From Gibbsiella quercinecans (GTDB taxonomy: Bacteria > Pseudomonadota > Gammaproteobacteria > Enterobacterales > Enterobacteriaceae), in NCBI RefSeq assembly GCF_002291425.1, contig NZ_CP014136.1, positions 620,001 to 684,000 of the forward strand: a DNA stretch of 64,000 nucleotides, given 5' to 3'. Positions 18,282 to 27,008 of this stretch are shown here, in pieces (the stretch's first letter is position 1; each line of letters starts with the position of its first letter). The notes beneath the pieces are model-generated. The model did no database searches. It had not been told where the DNA came from and saw only the letters and a list, made by a program, of their open reading frames with translations. The translations under genes and the position numbers were made by a program.

Positions 18282-19593
18282 CCTCCGTAAACACCGCCGC
18301 ATGTATAACCCCATGTTCAGCGCCACCCTGTTAGCCCTGAGCACCTTGCCGTTGTTGGCCACTGCCCCGGCACATGCGGCAGGCGAACGCTACACGCTGG
18401 AAAAAGTGGTGATGCTGAGCCGCCACGGCGTGCGCCCACAAACCGACACGGAAAAGCTGAACAAGGCCACCGGCCAGCAATGGCCGGAATGGAACGTCGA
18501 GGACGGCCACCTTTCCGGCCACGGCTACGCCGGCATCATTAACCAGGCGGCTTACCAGATCGCCAGTTGGCGCCGCGCCGGGTTAGCGCTCGGGCCGGCG
18601 TGCCCACCGGCCGGTGCGGTGTTTGCCTGGGCCAGCCCACTGCAACGCACCAGAGCCACCGCGCAGGCGCTGCTTGACGGCATGTTTCCCGGCTGCGGCC
18701 TGGCTGCCGGCCACACCCGCAACCGCTACGATCCGCTGTTTCAAAGCGTAGATATGGGCCTGGCGAAGCCGGATAAGGCGCTGGCCAGGCAGCAGATCAT
18801 GGCGCGCATGGGCGGCAGCGAAGCCGCGGCGGCCGCGCATTATCAGCCCGACGTGGAACTCCTGCGCGCCGCGGTTTGCGCCGACGATACGCAGGCGTGC
18901 GCCTTCCTGCACGAACCGTGGAAGCTGGTTGAGAAAGAAAACGGTTTTGCGCTGAAAGGCCCGCTGTCGCCCGGAGCGAATATCGGCGAAACTATCCGCC
19001 TGCAATACAGCGAAGGGTTGCCGCTCAGCCAGGTCGCCTTCGGCCATGCCGCCAACGCCAAACAGGTGGCGGCTCTGATGGCGCTGCACGCGGCGAAATA
19101 CGATTTGATCAGCGATACGCCGGAGCTGGCGCGCCATGGCGGCACATTACTGATGGCACAGCTCGCCACCGCACTGAAGCAGGGCACGCCGCTGGAACAG
19201 CCGGCCGCCAAAACTCCTGCCCCACGGCTCACGCTGTTTATCGGCCATGACACCAATATTGCGCAAATCCACACCATGCTAAACATGAACTGGGCGCTGG
19301 GGGAATACCCGCCCAATGACATCCCGCCGGGCGGCAGCCTGGTTTTTGAACGCTACCGCGATAAACGCAGCGGCCAACGCCTGGTGCGCCTGGCGTTTAC
19401 CGCCATGTCACTGGATCAGTGGCGCAGCCTGCACCGCATAGACGCCGCCCACCCCTTGCTCAGCAAGGATTACAGCGATAAGCATTGCCATAAAACCGCG
19501 CGCGGAACACTGTGCCCGCTCGACCACGTGCTGCAGATGATGCAACACGCACAGGTTGCCGGCATCAACACCCCTCAGCCGATTTTCCAGTAG
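18271..19593 (+). CDS. periplasmic histidine acid phosphatase (phytase / glucose-1-phosphatase family)
   Basis: 440 residues from the ATG at 18271, which overlaps the porin gene by 11 bp; the next ATG, at 18301, is also possible and still gives a signal peptide (cleavage after A-H-A). The catalytic signature S-R-H-G-V-R-P-Q occurs near residue 50, with the nucleophilic His, and the distal G-H-D-T-N-I-A supplies the acid/base Asp. HDTN is the form found in AppA-type phytases. It should release phosphate from phytate or sugar phosphates in the periplasm. Overlap with the KdgM-like porin suggests a joint transcript and perhaps one pathway for outer-membrane entry and periplasmic dephosphorylation. 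Confidence 0.88.
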   Translation: MLFNLRKHRRMYNPMFSATLLALSTLPLLATAPAHAAGERYTLEKVVMLSRHGVRPQTDTEKLNKATGQQWPEWNVEDGHLSGHGYAGIINQAAYQIASWRRAGLALGPACPPAGAVFAWASPLQRTRATAQALLDGMFPGCGLAAGHTRNRYDPLFQSVDMGLAKPDKALARQQIMARMGGSEAAAAAHYQPDVELLRAAVCADDTQACAFLHEPWKLVEKENGFALKGPLSPGANIGETIRLQYSEGLPLSQVAFGHAANAKQVAALMALHAAKYDLISDTPELARHGGTLLMAQLATALKQGTPLEQPAAKTPAPRLTLFIGHDTNIAQIHTMLNMNWALGEYPPNDIPPGGSLVFERYRDKRSGQRLVRLAFTAMSLDQWRSLHRIDAAHPLLSKDYSDKHCHKTARGTLCPLDHVLQMMQHAQVAGINTPQPIFQ

Positions 19594-19614
19594 GGGCTAA
19601 CGCCAGCGCCAGGC

Positions 19615-19650
19615 TAGGCTGTGTCATGCACTATTACGGGACACAGCCTA
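19615..19650. terminator. hairpin terminator between phosphatase and ClbS-like gene
   Basis: A perfect 10-bp inverted repeat: TAGGCTGTGT (19615-19624) and ACACAGCCTA (19641-19650), followed on the plus strand by CTTTT. It ends the porin/phosphatase transcript and overlaps the last codons of the convergent ClbS-like gene. Confidence 0.75.
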
Positions 19651-20149
19651 CTTTTCGCAATGCGTTTAGCCTGCCGCAGGCGTTCTTATACGGTGACGCC
19701 GTGTTGAACTGAATCATCCGGCCACGCGTCCATTTGCCGTACCACGGCTGGCCGTAGAGCGCCTCATCGCTAAAGCCGTCAATCAACGCGATAATCTGCC
19801 GTTTATTATCGGCAAGCCGCATCAGCAGGGCGCCGTAGTCCGTAATCTGCGCATAATCACGGTAAAACTTTTGCGCCAGCAACCCCAATTGGTTCCACTT
19901 AAAACCGTCTTCGGGGAAGGCGATTTCAAGGCCCTGTCTTTCTTTCGCATGCCAGGACAAAACCAGTTCCCCCCAGCCAATCAGATAGGCCACCAGTTGG
20001 GCAACGCTCATTACGCTGCCCTTGGCATGCCCCGGCATCAGCGGCTCAAACGCCTTTTCTGCCGGTATGTCGTCCAGTTTTTTCATCAGCAGCGCGAAAT
20101 TGCTGTTCACCGCTTTGATCAATGCGCCTTTTGATTCCGGCACGGCCAT
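19634..20149 (-). CDS. ClbS/DfsB-family four-helix-bundle protein
   Basis: 171 residues from the ATG at 20149, 6 bases after a GGAA; a GTG two codons earlier is the alternative. Recognisable family features are the N-terminal K-G-A-L-I-K-A-V-N-S-N-F-A-L-L helix, V-A-Q-L-V-A-Y-L-I-G-W-G, and the F-N-T-A-S-P-Y-K-N-A segment near the end. ClbS of the colibactin island is a self-resistance hydrolase, while other members (DfsB) have no known link to colibactin. No colibactin genes are in this window, so function is open. The last ~12 residues (L-N-A-L-R-K-V-G-C-V-P) look unlike the family's usual R-L-R-x-W end and are encoded within the terminator hairpin. Confidence 0.75.
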   Translation of the reverse strand: MAVPESKGALIKAVNSNFALLMKKLDDIPAEKAFEPLMPGHAKGSVMSVAQLVAYLIGWGELVLSWHAKERQGLEIAFPEDGFKWNQLGLLAQKFYRDYAQITDYGALLMRLADNKRQIIALIDGFSDEALYGQPWYGKWTRGRMIQFNTASPYKNACGRLNALRKVGCVP

Positions 20150-20193
20150 CGTCACTTCCTTTTGTTTTTCCTGCCATAATCGGGGGCAGCCGG

Positions 20194-21036
20194 TTACTCC
20201 GCCGTCATCCGGCGCGCGGTGCCGGAAACACGGATTGACGCCCCCGTAACCGAGGTGATGTCAGCGTGAATACGCGAAGGCATCCCCATATCCTCACCCT
20301 GAATAATGTCGATCGCCCCGGCGTGCGGCCAGGCAATATCCCGCAGGTAACCCGCATAAGCGGCGGCCGCCGCGCCCGTTGCCGGATCTTCATACACCCC
20401 GCCGGAGGCGAACGGATTGCGGCAATGAAAACGCTGCGGCGTTTGCGCATAGGCCAGCATGATGGTGGCCCAGCCTTCACGCAGCATCAGCGCCTGCCCG
20501 GCTGCGATATCGTAATGCATGGCCGCCAGCGCTTCACGCGTGTTGAGGGTCAAGGCAAAGTGATCGGCACCGCCGTGGATGCGCGCCGGCGCAATCGCAC
20601 TGCTGACATCGCCAGGCGTATAGCCAAACAACGCCAACACCTCTGCCACCAGCGGCGCTGAAGCGGGCGCGCTATGGGTCGGCGGCGATTGCAACACCGC
20701 CGAAAGCCGGCCTTCGGCCTGCGCCCCTTCAACGGTGATCGTCGCCTGATTAAGCACCAGGGTAAACACCCCGTTCCCCTGGCGCAGGGCCAATGCCGCG
20801 CCCAGGGCGATGGTCGCATGGCCGCAAAACGGCACTTCCATCAGGGGCGAGAAATAGCGCACCCGCCAGCCCTGTTCACAGGGCGCCGCGAAAACCGTTT
20901 CCGAATAGCCCACGTCGGCCGCGATCCGCTGCATCTCGGCAGGATCCGGCAGTTGTTCGGCGATCAGCACCCCCGCCGGGTTGCCGCCTGTCTGCCCCTC
21001 GGAAAACGCGGCAATACGTAAAACATCAATGCTCAA
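20194..21036 (-). CDS. PhzF-family isomerase/epimerase-like protein
   Basis: 280 residues if started at the TTG at 21036, which has GGAG 8-11 bases upstream; M-S-I-D-V-L-R-I-A-A-F is then a typical PhzF opening. The family signatures G-G-N-P-A-G-V (with F-S-E-G-Q-T before it), G-Y-S-E-T-V-F (catalytic Glu), F-C-G-H-A-T-I and D-P-A-T-G-A-A-A-A-A-Y-A-G are all present. PhzF of phenazine synthesis isomerises 2,3-dihydro-3-hydroxyanthranilate, but most homologues lie outside phenazine clusters and act on unknown substrates; no phenazine genes occur here. It follows the LysR gene on the same strand by 38 bp. Confidence 0.85.
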   Translation of the reverse strand: MSIDVLRIAAFSEGQTGGNPAGVLIAEQLPDPAEMQRIAADVGYSETVFAAPCEQGWRVRYFSPLMEVPFCGHATIALGAALALRQGNGVFTLVLNQATITVEGAQAEGRLSAVLQSPPTHSAPASAPLVAEVLALFGYTPGDVSSAIAPARIHGGADHFALTLNTREALAAMHYDIAAGQALMLREGWATIMLAYAQTPQRFHCRNPFASGGVYEDPATGAAAAAYAGYLRDIAWPHAGAIDIIQGEDMGMPSRIHADITSVTGASIRVSGTARRMTAE

Positions 21037-21074
21037 CGGATCTTCTCCTGCCCAAAATAAGACGCCGCTGCGGT

Positions 21075-22016
21075 TTATACGCCCGCAGCGGCCAATGCGC
21101 CGGAAAAAGCCAGCGCGCGGATTTGCTCGGTTAGCCAACGGTTGGCCTCGCGGCGTTGGTTACGCCGGTGAGAATAGATTTTGATCCGGTACGGCGGCAC
21201 GTAAAACGGTAATTCATGTATCGCCCAATGGTGCAATGGCGCCAGCTGCCGGGCGGCGAACGCCGGTAGCGTCATAAACAGCCGGCTCTGGGCGATGATA
21301 AACGGCGCCGCCAGCAGCGAAGGCATACGCAAAGCAATAGTGCGCTGCCGCCCCAGTTTATCCAGTTCGTAATCAATCGCCCCACGCGCCTCGTTCCAGG
21401 GGGTGATCACCACGTGCTTTGCCGCCAGGTATTCGGCCAACGACAGCGGCGTAAGATCATTGCGCTGCGCTGCCGCGGTGATGGCGACGTAGCGATCCTC
21501 CATCCAGTCAATCTCGTCAATATCCTCATGCAGGCTATCGGTAGATTCGGTGAAACCCAGCGCGAAATCAATACGCCCGGCCAGTAAATCCTCGATCGCC
21601 ACTTTTTGATCGCCATGCAACAGTTGAAACTGCAAATAAGGCGCGCGCTCCTGCAGAGCGGCCATTAACGTTGGAAAAAGGCAAAACGCGGTGTAATCGG
21701 TGACGGAAAAGGTAAATTGTTCATGACTGTGCAGCGGCGCAAAGCGCGGCTGTGTATTCAGCTCGCGCTCCAGCGTGCGCAAGCTGTCGCCGATGGTCGC
21801 AGCCAGGCTTTCCGCCAATACCGTTGGGCACATTTGTTGGCCGGAGCGGTAAAACAGCTCGTCGTTCAGCGCATTGCGCAGGCGCCCCAGCGCGTGGCTT
21901 AAGGCCGAGTTACTCATTGCCAGCTCGTCCGCTGCTCGCGTAACCGACTGGTGGCGATAAATAGCGTCAAAAACCAGCAGCAGGTTGAGATCCATCCGGC
22001 GTAAATAAGAATGCAT
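21075..22016 (-). CDS. LysR-family transcriptional regulator
   Basis: 313 residues from the ATG at 22016. The LysR helix-turn-helix sits at about residues 8-60: M-D-L-N-L-L-L-V-F-D-A-I-Y-R-H-Q-S-V-T-R-A-A-D-E-L-A-M-S at the start, then A-L-S-H-A-L-G-R-L-R and D-E-L-F-Y-R-S-G. The C-terminal part is the two-lobed periplasmic-binding-like effector domain. It is divergent from the GNAT gene; the 93-bp gap holds a perfect inverted repeat with an 11-bp spacer, typical of LysR sites. The PhzF gene may be in the same transcript. The effector is unknown. Confidence 0.9.
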   Translation of the reverse strand: MHSYLRRMDLNLLLVFDAIYRHQSVTRAADELAMSNSALSHALGRLRNALNDELFYRSGQQMCPTVLAESLAATIGDSLRTLERELNTQPRFAPLHSHEQFTFSVTDYTAFCLFPTLMAALQERAPYLQFQLLHGDQKVAIEDLLAGRIDFALGFTESTDSLHEDIDEIDWMEDRYVAITAAAQRNDLTPLSLAEYLAAKHVVITPWNEARGAIDYELDKLGRQRTIALRMPSLLAAPFIIAQSRLFMTLPAFAARQLAPLHHWAIHELPFYVPPYRIKIYSHRRNQRREANRWLTEQIRALAFSGALAAAGV

Positions 22017-22062
22017 AAAATTCACTGTCTATTGATGATATTGCACTTCATGCAGTATAGAG

Positions 22063-22087
22063 CAGTGATTATGATGATGCATCACTG
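22063..22087. promoter_or_regulatory. candidate LysR operator (7-bp arms, 11-bp spacer)
   Basis: CAGTGAT (22063-22069), 11 bases, ATCACTG (22081-22087). It lies between the divergent LysR and GNAT genes and has T-N11-A symmetry. A second imperfect repeat, ATATTGCA-N5-TGCAGTAT (22038-22058, 7 of 8 paired), is 4 bp away and could be the activation half. Confidence 0.6.
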
Positions 22088-22109
22088 ATAAACACACTGG
22101 AAGACCATC

Positions 22110-22592
22110 ATGACATTACACATTCGCCCGGCGGAAAAGCGCGACGCTGCCACTATTTTTTCGTTCATTTGCCAACTGGCCGAGTATGAAAAAGCGCTGC
22201 ACGAGGTGAAAACCACCCCGGCGGAAATCGAGGCAACGCTGTTCGGCGAGCGCGCCGCCACCGAAGCGTTGATTTGCGAATCGAACGGCACGCCCATCGG
22301 CTTTGCGGTGTTCTTCAGCAGCTATTCCACCTGGTTGGGCCGCAATGGCATCTACCTGGAGGACTTATACGTCACCCCTGAATGCCGTGGCCAGGGCGCC
22401 GGGAAAGCCTTGCTGAAACACATTGCGCAACTGGCCGTCGCGCGCGGCTGCGGCCGCCTGGAGTGGAGCGTGCTGGACTGGAACCAACCGGCGATCGACG
22501 TGTACAACCGGCTGGGCGGCGAACCGCAGGCAGAGTGGATCCGCTACAGGCTAGAAGGGGATTCTCTGCACAACATGGCTACCGCGCAATGA
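22110..22592 (+). CDS. GNAT-family N-acetyltransferase (SSAT-like)
   Basis: 160 residues. It has I-R-P-A-E-K-R-D-A at the N-terminus, L-E-D-L-Y-V-T-P-E-C-R-G-Q-G-A-G-K-A-L-L (motif A, acetyl-CoA pyrophosphate loop Q/R-x-x-G-x-G) and W-S-V-L-D-W-N-Q-P-A-I-D-V-Y-N-R-L-G-G (motif B). The combination L-E-D-L-Y-V and V-L-D-W-N resembles spermidine/spermine acetyltransferases, but polyamine specificity is an inference. It is divergent from the LysR gene, which probably controls it, and is followed by a GC-rich hairpin. Confidence 0.85.
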   Translation: MTLHIRPAEKRDAATIFSFICQLAEYEKALHEVKTTPAEIEATLFGERAATEALICESNGTPIGFAVFFSSYSTWLGRNGIYLEDLYVTPECRGQGAGKALLKHIAQLAVARGCGRLEWSVLDWNQPAIDVYNRLGGEPQAEWIRYRLEGDSLHNMATAQ

Positions 22593-22597
22593 GGCTT

Positions 22598-22621
22598 GCC
22601 GCCCCGTGCACCCGGGGCGGC
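22598..22621. terminator. GC-rich hairpin after GNAT gene
   Basis: GCCGCCCC (22598-22605) pairs with GGGGCGGC (22614-22621) between the convergent GNAT and GH1 genes. There is no T-run, so it may be a weak or bidirectional terminator. Confidence 0.5.
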
Positions 22622-22628
22622 CTGGCGA

Positions 22629-24131
<1,503 letters not shown>

Positions 24132-24222
24132 CTATTTGGCTAGCCATCCGTCCTTGCGCGATGGCGGCGCACAGAGATTCTAAAATAAAAGCAGAGAAGC
24201 CGACAGCCCGGCGGGCGGTCAG

Positions 24223-24247
24223 CGCCCCCAACCGCAGCCGGGGGGCG
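24223..24247. terminator. GC hairpin between kinase and GH1 genes
   Basis: CGCCCCC (24223-24229) and GGGGGCG (24241-24247) form a stem in the 200-bp gap after the ribokinase-like gene. No T-run follows on the minus strand, so it may attenuate rather than stop transcription. Confidence 0.45.
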
Positions 24248-24265
24248 AATAACCTCAAGAGAGGG

Positions 24266-25129
24266 TCAGGAGTGTGGGCGCGAAACGTGCTCGGCGGCGG
24301 CCTGATTTGCGTTGGCCACCGCCTGCGCCAGAGGGTGGCCCTGTAACAGCGAGGTGCACAATATGCCCATAAAGCAGTCGCCGGCGCCGTGGGTGCTGAT
24401 CAACACCACTTTCTGCGCCGGCAGGGATTGGCTGCTCTCCCCCGCTTCACAGAAAGCCACGCCGTGTTCGCCGGCGGTGACCACCACCGCCGGATAGGCC
24501 TGGCTCAACGCTTCGGCGGCGGCGCAGGCACCGGGCAGATCCGGCACCGGGATGCCGCTCAGATCCCGCGCTTCCACCGCGTTGACCACCAGCAGATCGA
24601 TACAGGATTGCAGGGCTGTGCTCAGCGCCCGGGCGGGCGCCGCATTCAGGCACACCGTCACGCCGCGCTTTTTCGCTTCGCTGGCCGCCTGCAAGTTCAC
24701 CGCCTCCGGCACCTCGTTTTGCAACAACAGCATGCTCACCTGGTTCCACACGGCATCATCATGAAACAACTGCGGATCGATATGGTTATTGGCGTTTGAA
24801 ACCACCACCGCGCCATAGTCGCCTTCCGCATCCGTGATCGCAACGCTCATGCCGGAGGGCGAGGCGGCGGTCACTGTCACCTGCGAGTGGTCTACGCCGT
24901 GCTGGTTGAGCACCGAGAGCAAAAATGTCCCCTGGGAATCCGCCCCCACCGCACCGGCGAAGCTCACCTGCGCCCCGGCCTTAGCCGCCGATACCGCCTG
25001 GTTGCCGCCCTTGCCGCCGAATTTATAGGAACAGGCGCTGCCGATAACCGTTTCCCCCTTTTCCGGGCGGTGATGCGCCTGCAGCATGATGTCGTAATGG
25101 AGACTGCCGGTAACGAGTATTTTACCCAT
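24266..25129 (-). CDS. PfkB-family sugar kinase (ribokinase-like)
   Basis: 287 residues. N-terminal PfkB signature G-G-K-G-G-N-Q-A-V-S-A-A-K-A-G-A near residue 40 and C-terminal I-S-T-H-G-A-G-D-C-F-M-G near residue 250, which contains the catalytic Asp and the anion hole. The usual D-T-T-G-A-G-D reads S-T-H-G-A-G-D here; the catalytic GAGD is intact, but replacement of the first Asp is unusual and may alter cation or substrate preference. Context (ABC sugar importer, sugar isomerase) implies phosphorylation of an imported monosaccharide. It starts 1 bp after the RpiR gene stop. Confidence 0.87.
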   Translation of the reverse strand: MGKILVTGSLHYDIMLQAHHRPEKGETVIGSACSYKFGGKGGNQAVSAAKAGAQVSFAGAVGADSQGTFLLSVLNQHGVDHSQVTVTAASPSGMSVAITDAEGDYGAVVVSNANNHIDPQLFHDDAVWNQVSMLLLQNEVPEAVNLQAASEAKKRGVTVCLNAAPARALSTALQSCIDLLVVNAVEARDLSGIPVPDLPGACAAAEALSQAYPAVVVTAGEHGVAFCEAGESSQSLPAQKVVLISTHGAGDCFMGILCTSLLQGHPLAQAVANANQAAAEHVSRPHS

Positions 25130-25130
25130 G

Positions 25131-25988
25131 TTAATATTCTCGTAGGTCCTGAACCGCCTGCTGGGTTTTCATCAGGTTCTTTTCGGCCTTCTTCAGATCC
25201 TTTTGTGCAATCGCCACAAACAGTGCATCCAGTATGTTTAACTGGGCAATGCGCGACGCTGCATTTTCCCCAAGCAAATGCGATCCCTGAGAGGTTGAAT
25301 TGAGCACCACGTGCGCATTGCGCGCAATGGGCGATTCGGCATAGTTGGTGATGGCAATCACTTTGGCACCGTTACGCGCAGCCAGTTTGATCGGATCGTT
25401 CACCGCGCGGGTTGCGCCGGAATGGCTAATGGCGATCACCGCGTCATCATCCGATAAAACCGCCGCTGACATCAGCATAATATGGGCATCATCATAGACC
25501 GTTGTTTTGATCCCGATTTTGAGCAATTTATGCGACAAATCACGGGCGACGGTTGCCGAACCGCCGACGGCATATAAATCGATGTGCCTGGCTTTAAACA
25601 AAATGTCAGCTGCACGGTTGAATTCAGAAATATCCAAAATAGAAATGGTTTCTTCTATTGCCTGAATAGAGGTTCTGAATACTTTTGCCAGTAATTGCTC
25701 CGACGAGTCATCGGGTTCAATTTCCGCATGTAAGCCGGCCACTTCAGAATAGTTATAATAAATTAAACTACTTCTAAATTCCCGGAAGCCTGAGAAATTA
25801 AGTTTCTTGGCTAATTTCACTACCATTGCCTCAGAAACATTATTCCCCTGAGCAATCTCTTTTAACGACGTTTGCTCGGACAAATCCGTTTTCGAAGTAA
25901 TTGAATCGACAACTTTCCTTTCCAATGGCGTCAGGTGTGGCAATCGCATGCGAATTTGAGCGCCTATTGCTCGCGGATCTTGCTTCAT
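25131..25988 (-). CDS. RpiR-family transcriptional regulator (HTH + SIS)
   Basis: 285 residues. The N-terminal HTH_6 domain (L-T-P-L-E-R-K-V-V-D-S-I, S-L-K-E-I-A-Q-G-N-N-V-S-E-A-M-V-V-K-L-A-K-K-L-N-F-S-G-F near the recognition helix) is followed by a SIS sugar-phosphate domain at ~120-255, with A-V-G-G-S-A-T-V-A-R-D and A-I-S-H-S-G-A-T-R. A phosphosugar produced by the adjacent kinase is the likely effector. Its ATG shares a base with the permease stop codon (TAATG), so it is part of the operon it probably controls. AT-rich relative to neighbours. Confidence 0.9.
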   Translation of the reverse strand: MKQDPRAIGAQIRMRLPHLTPLERKVVDSITSKTDLSEQTSLKEIAQGNNVSEAMVVKLAKKLNFSGFREFRSSLIYYNYSEVAGLHAEIEPDDSSEQLLAKVFRTSIQAIEETISILDISEFNRAADILFKARHIDLYAVGGSATVARDLSHKLLKIGIKTTVYDDAHIMLMSAAVLSDDDAVIAISHSGATRAVNDPIKLAARNGAKVIAITNYAESPIARNAHVVLNSTSQGSHLLGENAASRIAQLNILDALFVAIAQKDLKKAEKNLMKTQQAVQDLREY

Positions 25989-26959
25989 TACTTGCCTCTT
26001 GTCGCTCTGTCAATCAACATCGCTATAATAATTATAAGGCCAGTAGCAAGCAATTGATAAAACGCCTGAATATTCAGAAGCGTCAAACCGTTACGCAGCG
26101 CCCCCAGAATAATGGCGCCGATCAGGGTACCGATAATGCTCCCCTTGCCCCCCATCAGCGAAGCGCCCCCGATGGCGGCCGCCGCGATAGCGTCCAGTTC
26201 CCATAAATTCCCCATCGTCGGTTCGGCAGCGCCGAGGCGGCCAATCAGAATCAGCGAAGCCAAAGAAGCCAACACGCCGGAAATAACAAACACCGTCACC
26301 TTGGTTCTTTTTACCGGCACCCCGGCCACGCGGGCGGCTTCTTCATTGCCACCGACGGCAAGAATATATTCACCCAGCGGGGTTTTATTCATCAATACCC
26401 ACAAAATGACGGCAATGGTGATAACAATCACAATCGGCGCCGGCACCCCAAACACCGTACTGTTGATCAGGGTACGGAACTCCACCGGGATGCCAAAAAT
26501 CGGGTTACCGTTCGTGAAGATCAGCGCCAGCGCGCGGAACAGGGACAAGCCGCCAAGGGTCACGATAAACGGTTGCAACCCGGCGTAAGCCACCAGCGTA
26601 CCGCTGAACACCCCGCACATCGCCCCAATGCCCAGGGTCGCCATCACCGCCAGCGGCACCGGCACGCCGGCCACCATCAGCGTGGCGCCGAGCACCGCCG
26701 ACAGCGCCGCCGTCGGCCCCACGGAAAGGTCGATGCCGCCGGAAATGATCACCAGCGTCATCCCCAGCGCAATAATGCCGTTAATAGACGATTGCTGCAA
26801 AATATTCAGCAAATTGGGCACGGTCCAAAACATCGGTGAAAGAAAAGAGAAGGTGACAACAATAATGAGCAAACCAATAAGCGTGCCCGCATCACGCAAA
26901 TTAAACTTAAACAGCGATGCAGGGTTTACTTTTGGCTGAGTATTACCTTGTGCCATCAT
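25988..26959 (-). CDS. sugar ABC transporter permease (RbsC family)
   Basis: 323 residues with about eight to ten hydrophobic helices. Family features: M-F-W-T-V-P-N-L-L-N-I-L-Q-Q-S-S-I-N-G-I-I-A-L-G at the start, G-G-I-D-L-S-V-G-P-T, and the conserved cytoplasmic loop G-G-N-E-E-A-A-R-V-A-G-V-P-V that contacts the ATPase (EAA-like loop). It forms the inner-membrane channel of the CUT2-type importer. Stop codon overlaps the RpiR start. Confidence 0.92.
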   Translation of the reverse strand: MMAQGNTQPKVNPASLFKFNLRDAGTLIGLLIIVVTFSFLSPMFWTVPNLLNILQQSSINGIIALGMTLVIISGGIDLSVGPTAALSAVLGATLMVAGVPVPLAVMATLGIGAMCGVFSGTLVAYAGLQPFIVTLGGLSLFRALALIFTNGNPIFGIPVEFRTLINSTVFGVPAPIVIVITIAVILWVLMNKTPLGEYILAVGGNEEAARVAGVPVKRTKVTVFVISGVLASLASLILIGRLGAAEPTMGNLWELDAIAAAAIGGASLMGGKGSIIGTLIGAIILGALRNGLTLLNIQAFYQLLATGLIIIIAMLIDRATRGK

Positions 26960-27008
26960 AATGATTACCTTAGTGATAAAAGCAGGTTACAGTTACAGTG
27001 GTTATGTT

